DNA of 5,929 nucleotides from an uncultured Lachnospiraceae bacterium (GTDB lineage: Bacteria; Bacillota; Clostridia; Lachnospirales; Lachnospiraceae): the NCBI GenBank assembly GCA_902796045.1, contig CADBNQ010000104.1, forward strand, positions 1 to 5,929, given 5' to 3'. The translations under genes and the position numbers were made by a program. Below, piece by piece: positions 1 through 5,929 of the stretch. The notes beneath the pieces were generated by a model, which saw nothing but the letters and a program-made list of their open reading frames with translations, was not told where the DNA came from and searched no databases. Position 1 is the first letter of the stretch. Each line of letters begins with the position of its first letter.

Positions 1-221
1 AATTTATACAGTTTGAAGATTGTTTCCTTACCAGTCCTTGGATCAATACGCCCCGGGCGATCCTGAGCAAAAATCACAGGACTACCAAGCTTAATCCTTA
101 CAAGAATTGCTATAATCGCGTACAGCCAGCAAAATAGGATCATTACTAAGAGCGAAATAACAATATCGAGAAATCTTTTTATAAAGGCTTCATAAGGGCC
201 TTTCGACTTATGCTTTTTCAT
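1..221 (-). CDS. Polyprenyl-phosphate sugar-1-phosphate transferase, N-terminal part (gene runs off the window)
   Basis: This gene is cut by the window edge; only its first 73 codons are visible. It belongs to the bacterial sugar transferase family (Bac_transf, PglC/WcaJ-like), membrane enzymes that move a sugar-1-phosphate from a nucleotide sugar to undecaprenyl phosphate, the first membrane step in glycan assembly. The visible part starts with a basic stretch (MKKHKSKGPYEAFIKR), then a hydrophobic membrane segment at about residues 17-42, then the family landmark KLGSPVIFAQDRPG (residues 44-57) and a FKLYK motif at the cut edge that normally leads into FRTM. The ATG start follows GGAGAAGG with an 8-base spacer. 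It lies 17 bases after the stop of the adenosyltransferase gene, so the two are probably co-transcribed. The Ser-Pro pair usually found in the membrane helix reads Cys-Trp here. The catalytic core lies outside the window, so the sugar substrate cannot be judged. Confidence 0.85.
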   Translation of the reverse strand, partial: MKKHKSKGPYEAFIKRFLDIVISLLVMILFCWLYAIIAILVRIKLGSPVIFAQDRPGRIDPRTGKETIFKLYK

Positions 222-229
222 CTGCGCTA

Positions 230-237
230 CCTTCTCC
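230..237 (-). promoter_or_regulatory. Ribosome binding site of the sugar transferase
   Basis: On the minus strand GGAGAAGG ends 8 bases before the ATG at 221. It sits directly after the TGA stop (239-241) of the upstream gene, which supports this start and fits an operon arrangement. Confidence 0.7.
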
Positions 238-238
238 G

Positions 239-733
239 TCAGAATTCTATTCCTTCTCTTGCAATAATCCCTTGGTCATATGGATGCTTTATCTTCTGCA
301 CATTTGATACATAATCCGCTTTCTCGATTAACCAGACAGGTGCATCGCGTCCGGTCAGCACAATTTCAGTTTCTTTATTCAAAACCTGTTCTATATCTTC
401 CGAACTTACCAATCCAGCATTAAGAGCATGGATAACCTCGTCCAAAATGATGATCCCTGCATCTGATTCGCAGGCCATATTCATCATCTTATGATATTCT
501 GCTGCTGTAGTTTCCAGCTGTTCTTGCGTCATTTGAAATGTAAAGCCGTAATTCACAGGAGGATGAACAACTGTAATTCCCGGAATATCCCGAAGAATTA
601 TGATCTCGCCCGAGCTGTCATCTTTAAGGAATTGCATGAATAATACTTTCCATCCATGACCGGCTGCCCTTACTGCAAGTCCTACAGATGCTGTAGTTTT
701 TCCTTTTCCGTCACCTACAATCAGATGAATCAT
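239..733 (-). CDS. cobO: Corrinoid adenosyltransferase (CobO/BtuR family)
   Basis: The 164-residue product should transfer the adenosyl group of ATP to the cobalt of a reduced corrinoid, giving the coenzyme form of B12 in the cytoplasm. Family marks are clear: a P-loop GDGKGKTTAS near residue 8, RAAGHGWKVLFMQFLK after it, the Walker-B-like ILDEVIHALNAGLV in the middle, and the C-terminal LTGRDAP and KHPYDQGIIAREGIEF. It is slightly shorter than E. coli BtuR (about 196 residues) because the N-terminal lead is missing, which is common in the family. Its ATG overlaps the TGA stop of the upstream B12-dependent mutase (ATGA, 733-730), and GGTGA lies 4 bases upstream. This implies translational coupling, so it probably supplies adenosylcobalamin directly to that mutase rather than serving a full cobalamin synthesis cluster, of which no other gene is visible. 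Confidence 0.92.
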   Translation of the reverse strand: MIHLIVGDGKGKTTASVGLAVRAAGHGWKVLFMQFLKDDSSGEIIILRDIPGITVVHPPVNYGFTFQMTQEQLETTAAEYHKMMNMACESDAGIIILDEVIHALNAGLVSSEDIEQVLNKETEIVLTGRDAPVWLIEKADYVSNVQKIKHPYDQGIIAREGIEF

Positions 734-2637
734 GTAATCACCGAATTCTTGAAATACTTATGCTTCATAATGTACTGAGCATCCTGCATATTGCTCACAC
801 AGCGGTTAATCCTATAATCTGTTGTCACGATGACATCATGGTCACAGAGAACAACACCGCCATTCGTCATCCGTGTTCCCCAGCCCTTTGCATGGACAAA
901 CTCATCCGAATCTGACCATAGTTCTGGTACTGGAAGCCATCCACCCACAAAAGCAAGATATAAACCTTCTGGACTATAAAGATCCGGTATGGTTTCCTCC
1001 ATAGCCTTGATGATCCTGCGGCACGCAGTTTCAAGATCAACCTGCCTTTTGCGAATATCATCTGTCATCACATCAGGCGTCAACCCTTGCTTTTTCAGTC
1101 GTCTATATTCGCTCAGAGCGGTTTTTGTAATCTTAATGCTATCGTTGAGGATATCCGGTGTAGCCAGAAACAGTGCTTCCGAATAGCTGACAACATGGAT
1201 AATTTCCGGGCTCATTTCATTCTTCGGGTCAATATCATCCATGAGAGCAGTAACAGTAGCCAGTTGAACCTTCGCAGTCTCAAGATTAGGCTTGAAATAG
1301 TCCAAGCCTGCACGAGTTTGAAGGACAACTCGGAAGCTGTCATCCTCTAGTTCTTTTACTATCTTCAAAAGGGTTCTGCCCTTTGCCAGATCTTGAATTC
1401 CCCACGTACTGCGAGGCGTGTTCAACATATTCTGAAGAACAAAAGTTTTTGTTCCGTACTTCTTTGCCGCTTTTGCTGCAAGGAAACCAGAAATGATATA
1501 GGTGATATCGTCTGCGCCTCGGAAAGCGAAATGATGAGGGACATTCGTCTCCACAGGTTTCCCCGTTGTTGAAATCCACCTTATCGTCTCAAGATGTTCT
1601 TTCAGATTGTCATACAGCGCATTCGGTCCCCGTCCATCTAACTCGTTGAACCACCAAAGGGATAGTGCATGCCAGGAGATGTTGATACTGCGCTCATATA
1701 TCTCCGCCATCTTGGTTACATTTTTCGTTCCCGAATAAGTACGAACAAGCATAGGCCTTGCAGCTTGCCATATATCCACGTATTCAGCTTCTGAATTTAC
1801 AGGCACTCCTCCGCCATTCGGCATTCCATCCCAATTCTCACCAAAATTCGACTGCGAAAGCTGCGAAGAACCTATTGACAATACATCAAGAAAACCAGCT
1901 TTCCCAAGTTCGTGACACCAATCCTGGTACTCCTTTAACATGGCTATCCGGCTCATATCATCAGAGTATGGGCCGGAATGCGCACGGATAATCGGCTGGA
2001 AGCCTCCCTTGAAATTATTATCAAGTCTCAGCTCCAATGTATCTTTCATGGTTCCAAATTCAGGATAGGGATTTCTTTCCGGGGCTTTCAGCCTACGATA
2101 ATCTCCCGCTTTAATTATTCCTTTCCCAAACTTCTCAAGATCTTTATCATACTGACAGCCTTCTTTGATCGTTTTGGGAATATCTTCAAAGGGAACACCC
2201 ATTACCAAAAGTGTTTCTTCTGCTGATTCTCCTCCACGGAAGATCCTGACCCTTCCTTCATATTCCTTATCAATTTTTTCGCAGGCAGGCGTCAGTCCAG
2301 CAAAGAAAATACTTTTAATTTTGGGGTGAGAACCACCATAATAACCTTTGGAAGTTAATAAATGCACCAGCCTTCCTGTTAACTCAACAGCTGTATCCGG
2401 ATCAAGGCGATAAGAAAAACCAAGTCTCGAAATATGGAATTCGTCAATCCAGTCCAAGATAACCTGTTGGCTGCTCTCCGCCATTATCCTTTCCATCGCA
2501 TACTCAACATTTTTAGGGGAAATGGCAACACGATATCCACAATCTCGAAGCAAGGCTGCCGCCGCATGCACTCCCATAGTGTGGGCATCTACAAGCGTCT
2601 TTATCATCCCATAAGTTTCATTTTTGCCAGCTGACAT
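730..2637 (-). CDS. Adenosylcobalamin-dependent mutase, B12-binding domain fused to a glutamate-mutase-E-like barrel
   Basis: The 635-residue protein opens with a cobalamin-binding Rossmann-type domain (about 1-165). It contains the base-off/His-on motif D17-A-H19-T-M-G22, where H19 would be the lower cobalt ligand, then a GFSYRL segment near 73-78 and FFAGLTP near 111-117 at the usual cofactor-tail positions. Residues about 190-565 look like the TIM barrel of the glutamate mutase E / methylmalonyl-CoA mutase superfamily, with blocks FQPIIRAHSG (213-222), DVLSIGSSQLSQSNFG (251-266), MLVRTYSGTKN (296-306) and a glycine-rich C-terminal part near 586-594. Glutamate mutase normally has separate subunits of about 137 and 480 residues; their sum is close to this single chain. 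I see no pyridoxal-phosphate domain, so it is unlikely to be an aminomutase. It starts 14 bases after the dehydrogenase stop with a weak ribosome site, so coupling is likely, and an adenosyltransferase follows with a 4-base overlap. The family is fairly sure; the substrate is unknown. Confidence 0.75.
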   Translation of the reverse strand: MSAGKNETYGMIKTLVDAHTMGVHAAAALLRDCGYRVAISPKNVEYAMERIMAESSQQVILDWIDEFHISRLGFSYRLDPDTAVELTGRLVHLLTSKGYYGGSHPKIKSIFFAGLTPACEKIDKEYEGRVRIFRGGESAEETLLVMGVPFEDIPKTIKEGCQYDKDLEKFGKGIIKAGDYRRLKAPERNPYPEFGTMKDTLELRLDNNFKGGFQPIIRAHSGPYSDDMSRIAMLKEYQDWCHELGKAGFLDVLSIGSSQLSQSNFGENWDGMPNGGGVPVNSEAEYVDIWQAARPMLVRTYSGTKNVTKMAEIYERSINISWHALSLWWFNELDGRGPNALYDNLKEHLETIRWISTTGKPVETNVPHHFAFRGADDITYIISGFLAAKAAKKYGTKTFVLQNMLNTPRSTWGIQDLAKGRTLLKIVKELEDDSFRVVLQTRAGLDYFKPNLETAKVQLATVTALMDDIDPKNEMSPEIIHVVSYSEALFLATPDILNDSIKITKTALSEYRRLKKQGLTPDVMTDDIRKRQVDLETACRRIIKAMEETIPDLYSPEGLYLAFVGGWLPVPELWSDSDEFVHAKGWGTRMTNGGVVLCDHDVIVTTDYRINRCVSNMQDAQYIMKHKYFKNSVIT

Positions 2638-2651
2638 TTTTCATCACACTT

Positions 2652-3716
2652 TCAAAAGTATTGCCTTAATTGTTGGCTGGTAAATCGCCTGCCAATCTGC
2701 CGATAATCCTGATCCATTACTGAAGATGCCAGATTAATGATTGTCGTTATATTAGGTGTAGGAATATCGTATTCCGTTCCCATCGCCTCAACTGGCACAA
2801 GGCCATTTGGAACATCCTCAAATATATATCTGGTCTTTATTGTTGGAGGCGCATCTATCTCTCTATACGCTTCATTGTTTCTTATACATTCATATAGAGT
2901 ATTCCCAGTGATACCATATGTCCTGATGAGCCAGTCCTTTACGGATTCAATCTCAAATCCACCTGCTTTAGCGACTGCCATTCTTTCCTGATCAATTTTT
3001 TCAAGAAAATGTGCAACGGATTTCGAGATTCCATCATAATAATACTTAAAATCTACCTTTTCGCTCTCAATCCATCCAATGTTCATCATCACTGGGGAAC
3101 AGTGAAGGACCATTCCAACATTAGACAGCGATGTACGTCCAACGGAATCAACCACCTTAAAAAATGGCTTCAGACAATCTGGCATCAGCGACATAATATA
3201 ATTAATATCGCTGCCCTGGATTGCCGCTATCTCAACATCATTCTTTAAAGCAAGGATGCTTGTACTATTCTTCCCATTTTTCCTGCAGGTGTATACTATG
3301 GTTTGGGTTTCCGCAATCTGAGGGAGTTCTTCAACTCCGCATCTTTTTAATTCTTCTGCAAAATCTATGGCCCCAAATGTACGTCCAGGATTCAGAACAA
3401 TAACCATATTCTTATGGACACATGGAGCAAGTTCCCTGGCAACATCCTTATGAGCGCTGCTTGGAGTTGTAACCATTACAAAATCAGCAACTACATCAGC
3501 TATATTCGATGATGCCTTGGATATTTTCGCATCCCCGTTAACTGCCCCCGAACAATGAATAATTCCAGTATCAATCACTTCCTGAATATTACCGGGAGTG
3601 CGGTTCCAGAGATTTACCGTCAGGCCATTTAATGCTAAATGTGCTGACATGGATAACCCCTGATGTCCAGCCCCACAGACAAAGACTTTGTGCGTGGAAT
3701 TTACAGTTTCTTTCAA
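2652..3716 (-). CDS. NAD(P)-dependent opine (octopine/nopaline) dehydrogenase family protein
   Basis: The 354-residue product has an N-terminal Rossmann fold with the dinucleotide motif GAGHQG at about residues 15-20, then VMVTTPSSAH and VLNPGRTFGA, typical of the glycerol-3-phosphate/6-phosphogluconate dehydrogenase-like fold. The C-terminal half matches the octopine dehydrogenase helical domain: HCSPVMMNIG with the likely catalytic His, YYYDGISKSVAHFLEKIDQERMAVA split over one helix pair, and EDVPNGLVPVEAMG followed by PTP near the end. Family members join an amino acid to a 2-oxo acid with reduction by NAD(P)H, though some act on other substrates. I chose a TTG start at 3716 because AAGGGG lies 7 bases upstream and the fold begins soon after. 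The frame stays open upstream to another TTG at 3755 (13 more, lysine-rich residues), but that has no ribosome site. It lies between alanine dehydrogenase, a possible pyruvate and NADH source, and the B12 mutase. Confidence 0.82.
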   Translation of the reverse strand: MKETVNSTHKVFVCGAGHQGLSMSAHLALNGLTVNLWNRTPGNIQEVIDTGIIHCSGAVNGDAKISKASSNIADVVADFVMVTTPSSAHKDVARELAPCVHKNMVIVLNPGRTFGAIDFAEELKRCGVEELPQIAETQTIVYTCRKNGKNSTSILALKNDVEIAAIQGSDINYIMSLMPDCLKPFFKVVDSVGRTSLSNVGMVLHCSPVMMNIGWIESEKVDFKYYYDGISKSVAHFLEKIDQERMAVAKAGGFEIESVKDWLIRTYGITGNTLYECIRNNEAYREIDAPPTIKTRYIFEDVPNGLVPVEAMGTEYDIPTPNITTIINLASSVMDQDYRQIGRRFTSQQLRQYF

Positions 3717-3723
3717 TTGCACA

Positions 3724-3729
3724 CCCCTT
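3724..3729 (-). promoter_or_regulatory. Ribosome binding site deciding the TTG start of the opine-type dehydrogenase
   Basis: On the minus strand AAGGGG lies 7 bases before the TTG at 3716-3714. The alternative upstream TTG at 3755 is preceded by an A/T-rich stretch without a Shine-Dalgarno match, so the shorter product is preferred. Confidence 0.65.
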
Positions 3730-3845
3730 TTTTGATCTGATTTTTTATCTTTCAATGCAAAGCAAAAACTATCTAAATATCTTTCCTGGTTTTCGTTCTG
3801 TCTTAGAACCCTCTACACTTCTAATTGCTGACGTTCTCCAATTCA

Positions 3846-4955
3846 TTAAAAGAGGCTTTCAAACTCTACGTACTGATACCCATGAGCATCAGCCACATTT
3901 TTATTTGTGAGTTTCCCGAGATAGCAATTCACACCCTTAGCAATCGCTGGATTCTCACAGGCCTTTTCCAGTCCTTTATTAGCAATCTCAAGCCCATACC
4001 GCAGTGTAGCGTTCGTTAATGCGATGGTACTGGTACGCGGCACAGCACCGGGCATATTGCCCACACAATAGTGAACAACACCTTCTTCGATAAATACCGG
4101 GTCATCATGAGTGGTTACTCGGCTGCTTTCTCCACAGCCTCCTTGGTCAATGGCCACATCCACAAAGACCGCCCCGTCCTTCATTTCAGGAAGATATTTC
4201 CTCTTAAACAACTTAGGTGTGCTTCCTCCAGGAATCGATACAGACCCAATAACCAGATCAGCTTTAATCACAGCCTTCTCAATGTTTGAATCAGAACTGT
4301 ATAGCGTTTGGATATGAGCGCCGAACATATTGTCAAGCTCTTCCAGCCTCTTCAGGTTCACATCCAGGATTGTAACATTCGCTCCCATACCCACGGCTAT
4401 CTTGCAGGCATTCATACCTACAGTACCGCCACCCAAAATTACTACATTAGCCTTTGGCGTGCCGGGAACACCGGCGAGAAGAATGCCTTCACCACCGAAT
4501 CGATTTTCTAAATACTACGCACCTTCCTGAATTGAAAGTCGCCCAGCAATCTGGGACATAGGAGCAAGGCAAGGAAGAGACTGATCCTTCTCCTGAATTG
4601 TTTCATAAGCGACAGCCTTCACTTTGCCCGTTAGCAGAGCATCCATCTGTTCTTTATCTGCGGCAAGATGGAGATAAGTGTAGAGAATCATTCCTTCATG
4701 AAAGAGTGGATATTCGCATTCCAAAGGCTCCTTAACCTTGACCATCATATCCGCCATGTGCCAAACATCGGATGCGTTATCAATCAGAGAAACCCCTGCA
4801 TCTACATACTCGTTGTCCGTAAAGCCAGAGCCAACACCAGCTCCTTTTTCGATATACACATGATGACCAGCAGCTACGTAAGCTTTTACAATATCCGGAG
4901 TCAGTCCAACACGATACTCATTATTTTTGATTTCTTTCACGCATCCGATTTTCAT
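3846..4955 (-). pseudogene. ald: Alanine dehydrogenase interrupted by one in-frame TAG codon
   Basis: Alanine dehydrogenase interconverts L-alanine + NAD+ and pyruvate + ammonia + NADH in the cytoplasm. Read through the TAG, the frame encodes 369 residues, against about 370-378 in the family. All known key residues are at the standard positions: R15 (NEYRVG), K75 (VKVKEP), H96 (TYLHLAAD), the NAD motif GGGTVG at 175-180, D198 at the end of the second strand (VTILD), and D270 (VAIDQGG), followed by NMPGAVPRTSTIALTN. Codon 147 (4517-4515) is TAG, in the block MSQIAGRLSIQEGA-stop-YLENRFGGEG, where relatives have Gln (GAQFLEK); one CAG to TAG change explains it. There is no frameshift; both halves are in the same frame. 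ATG is preceded by AGGGAG with a 7-base spacer. The normal stop is TAA. The gene is thus a very recent null allele, a suppressed amber gene or a base-call error. An N-terminal 146-residue fragment alone would lack the NAD domain. Confidence 0.93.
4515..4517 (-). other. Internal amber (TAG) codon in ald
   Basis: This is the only lesion found in the alanine dehydrogenase frame. It sits at the junction between the N-terminal catalytic domain and the NAD-binding domain. Glutamine is the usual residue here in Bacillus-type Ald, so a C to T transition is the simplest origin. Confidence 0.9.
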
Positions 4956-4962
4956 GCCGCTT

Positions 4963-4968
4963 CTCCCT
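4963..4968 (-). promoter_or_regulatory. Ribosome binding site of ald
   Basis: AGGGAG on the minus strand stands 7 bases before the ATG at 4955-4953. It is a strong site, so the start of ald is well set and the initiation signals have not decayed despite the internal stop. Confidence 0.75.
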
Positions 4969-5089
4969 TTCCAGCCTTAAAAGGCCCGCCGATCCATCGA
5001 CGACAACATCGCTATTCAAACCACTATTTCACATGTCCTGCATGGACCGATTCCAGTGCAATTCTCACCGTCACTATCGCTCAAAATTC

Positions 5090-5266
5090 CACCCAATTTG
5101 GCGCCTTCATACATATTATAGCATCACCAATCTGCAACCCCTATGCATATTCAGCAGCACCAATATGACCGCCTGATACATATTCAACGGATGCCGATTT
5201 CTCTATTTGCAAGCCTCATACATATTCAGCATATGTACATTTGACCGCCTGATTTACCTTCTGCCG
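5090..5266. repeat. Degenerate tandem array, five units of 33-35 bp
   Basis: Read on the plus strand, five imperfect units start at about 5090, 5125, 5158, 5200 and 5234. Units 2 and 3 begin CACCAAT, and unit 1 begins with the near match CACCCAAT. The decamer GACCGCCTGA occurs exactly in units 3 (5167-5176) and 5 (5243-5252). The core CATATTCA is exact in units 2 (5146), 3 (5179) and 4 (5221) and varies in units 1 (5112, CATATTAT) and 5. Unit spacing is 35, 33, 42 and 34 bases; the 42 includes an extra 9-base spacer. A sixth, more decayed copy may lie near 5056-5089. The unit lengths vary and both strands meet stops, so this is non-coding. It might be a protein-binding array or simply slipped-strand duplication; the sequence alone cannot tell. 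Confidence 0.65.
5115..5123 (-). promoter_or_regulatory. Candidate extended -10 promoter for the ald operon
   Basis: The minus strand reads TGCTATAAT, a perfect TATAAT with the TGn extension. No good -35 hexamer lies 16-18 bases upstream, which an extended -10 can tolerate. Transcription would begin near 5108, giving a leader of about 150 bases before ald. The box falls inside the first tandem unit, at the point where the other units read GCTGAATATG, so this unit differs from its siblings exactly where it makes a -10. It is a motif match only. Confidence 0.4.
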
Positions 5267-5278
5267 ACATCCCCAACT

Positions 5279-5929
5279 CTACAGAAAGCACCTGTGAATA
5301 ATCTCAATAATCCTATCCTGCTGCTCCGGAGTCATCTTGTTGTCGGACGGGAGGCACAGTCCACGGCGGAATATATCTGCGCCGACATCAACACCAGAGC
5401 CAGCTATGTATGCGTTCGATCTTCCTCTACCATTGCCCTCCACAGTCACGAAAGGACTGGTCCTGTAGATGGGCTGCATATGCATGGGCTTCCAAATCGG
5501 GCGACCTTCAGCATTGAAGGCTGCAATGGCATCCAGAATCTCCTGTGGGTTGCTCTTACCGCTTTCACTCTTATACAGATAATCTTGTTCACCGCGCACC
5601 ATTGGGGCCATAGCTTCTTCATCGATGATGCAGCAACTAAGCCAGAAGTTAGGAATCGACTTTTCCCTGTCCCAAGGATTCATCTTAACTGGCAGATCAG
5701 CCAGACCTTTTTCATACCTCTCCCATATTGCTCGTTTCTGATCCATATGCTCCTCGAGGTATGGGATCTGGCCCCGAATAATGCCCGCGATAATATTACT
5801 CATGCGGTAGTTATAACCGATCTCCTCGTGTTGATACCACGGTGCAGCTTCACGGCTTTGTGTGGACCACTTCCGAACTTTATCAGCATCATCTTGGTCA
5901 TCTGTCAAAAACATTCCTCCCGCTGAACC
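5279..5929 (-). CDS. DegT/DnrJ/EryC1/StrS sugar aminotransferase, C-terminal part (start outside the window)
   Basis: The last 216 residues are visible. The family uses pyridoxal phosphate to aminate keto-sugar nucleotides, giving amino-deoxy sugars for glycans; this branch resembles PglE-like and perosamine-synthase-like enzymes. Diagnostic blocks are YQHEEIGYNYRMSN and AGIIRGQ, the C-terminal RPIWKPMHMQPIY, and DIFRRGLCLPS with a final helix RIIEIIHRCFL. The ATG at 5914 is not the start: the frame continues upstream as GSAGG, which matches the family's SGGGM segment just after the PLP-lysine region, so that lysine and about the first half lie beyond the window. The gene ends with TAG (5281-5279), a genuine stop judged by the usual family C-terminus. 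About 320 bases separate it from ald, so the amino-acid module may have its own promoter. Confidence 0.92.
   Translation of the reverse strand, partial: GSAGGMFLTDDQDDADKVRKWSTQSREAAPWYQHEEIGYNYRMSNIIAGIIRGQIPYLEEHMDQKRAIWERYEKGLADLPVKMNPWDREKSIPNFWLSCCIIDEEAMAPMVRGEQDYLYKSESGKSNPQEILDAIAAFNAEGRPIWKPMHMQPIYRTSPFVTVEGNGRGRSNAYIAGSGVDVGADIFRRGLCLPSDNKMTPEQQDRIIEIIHRCFL

Larger units (their letters stand above)
4956..5278. other. Intergenic region between the sugar aminotransferase and ald
   Basis: About 320 bases carry no convincing gene on either strand. The part nearest the aminotransferase is filled by a degenerate tandem array (about 5090-5266). A candidate extended -10 box lies at 5115-5123. 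The last roughly 130 bases before the ald ribosome site would form a transcribed leader; I found no recognisable riboswitch or intrinsic terminator in it. Only weak dyads are seen, such as GTCC-ATGCA-GGAC near 5034-5046 and a short inverted repeat GCCTT/AAGGC near 4975-4986. The plus-strand open frames that cross this region are antisense to real genes and have no family features. Confidence 0.6.

Noticed and set aside
3795..3809. Hairpin GTTCT-loop-AGAAC between ald and the opine-type dehydrogenase as a terminator
   Set aside because: The stem is only 5 bp and no T-run follows in the direction of transcription.
4494..4520. Frameshift next to the amber codon in ald
   Set aside because: Careful codon reading gives TAG TAT TTA GAA AAT CGA TTC GGT, and the distance between the two open halves is a multiple of three, so the only lesion is the stop codon.
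5040..5065. Possible cobalamin riboswitch in the leader (TTGCACTGG resembles part of a B12 box)
   Set aside because: The other conserved blocks and pairing stems of the B12 aptamer are not present, so the similarity is judged accidental.
5087..5094. T-box-like GGGTGGAA on the minus strand in the ald leader
   Set aside because: The rest of the T-box antiterminator sequence and a specifier stem are missing, and it lies too close to the candidate transcription start.
5090..5266. CRISPR array
   Set aside because: The units are adjacent without unique spacers, diverge strongly, and no cas gene is visible.
5279..5914. ATG at 5914 as the start of the aminotransferase
   Set aside because: The frame is open to the window edge and the upstream residues GSAGG fit the family's conserved segment, so the gene is truncated by the window rather than short.
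4668..5926. Long plus-strand open frames of 166 and 239 residues
   Set aside because: They run antisense to ald and the aminotransferase, show no family motifs, and have composition expected of the reverse strand.

Overview
The window holds part of one minus-strand gene block, read from high to low coordinates. It suggests a low-to-mid-GC anaerobic Firmicute, probably a Clostridium or Lachnospiraceae type. The reasons are strong AGGAG-type ribosome sites, a TTG start, clostridial-looking protein sequences, and adenosylcobalamin-dependent carbon-skeleton chemistry. This placement is inference only.

Layout in direction of transcription: (1) the C-terminal 216 residues of a DegT/DnrJ/EryC1/StrS-family sugar aminotransferase (5929-5279), whose start lies outside the window. 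(2) A roughly 320-base gap with a degenerate tandem array of about 33-bp units and a candidate extended -10 promoter. (3) A full-length alanine dehydrogenase frame (4955-3846) interrupted by a single in-frame TAG at codon 147, with every known catalytic residue intact on both sides. (4) An octopine/nopaline (opine) dehydrogenase-family protein (3716-2652). (5) A 635-residue protein that joins an N-terminal B12-binding domain to a glutamate-mutase-E-like barrel (2637-730). (6) A corrinoid adenosyltransferase whose ATG overlaps the mutase stop (733-239). (7) The start of a polyprenyl-phosphate sugar-1-phosphate transferase (221-1), cut by the window edge.

The outer genes (aminotransferase and sugar phosphotransferase) are typical of a surface-glycan or protein-glycosylation locus that makes amino-deoxy sugars. 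The inner genes form a compact amino-acid module. Alanine dehydrogenase can supply pyruvate and NADH, the opine-type dehydrogenase can reductively join a 2-oxo acid to an amine (or reduce a related substrate), the B12 enzyme can rearrange a carbon skeleton, and the adenosyltransferase makes its cofactor. A reasonable but unproven reading is a pathway for an unusual amino acid or opine-like group that decorates a glycan. I do not recognise this gene combination as a described pathway. The amber codon in the first gene of the module may mean that the pathway is damaged in this strain.
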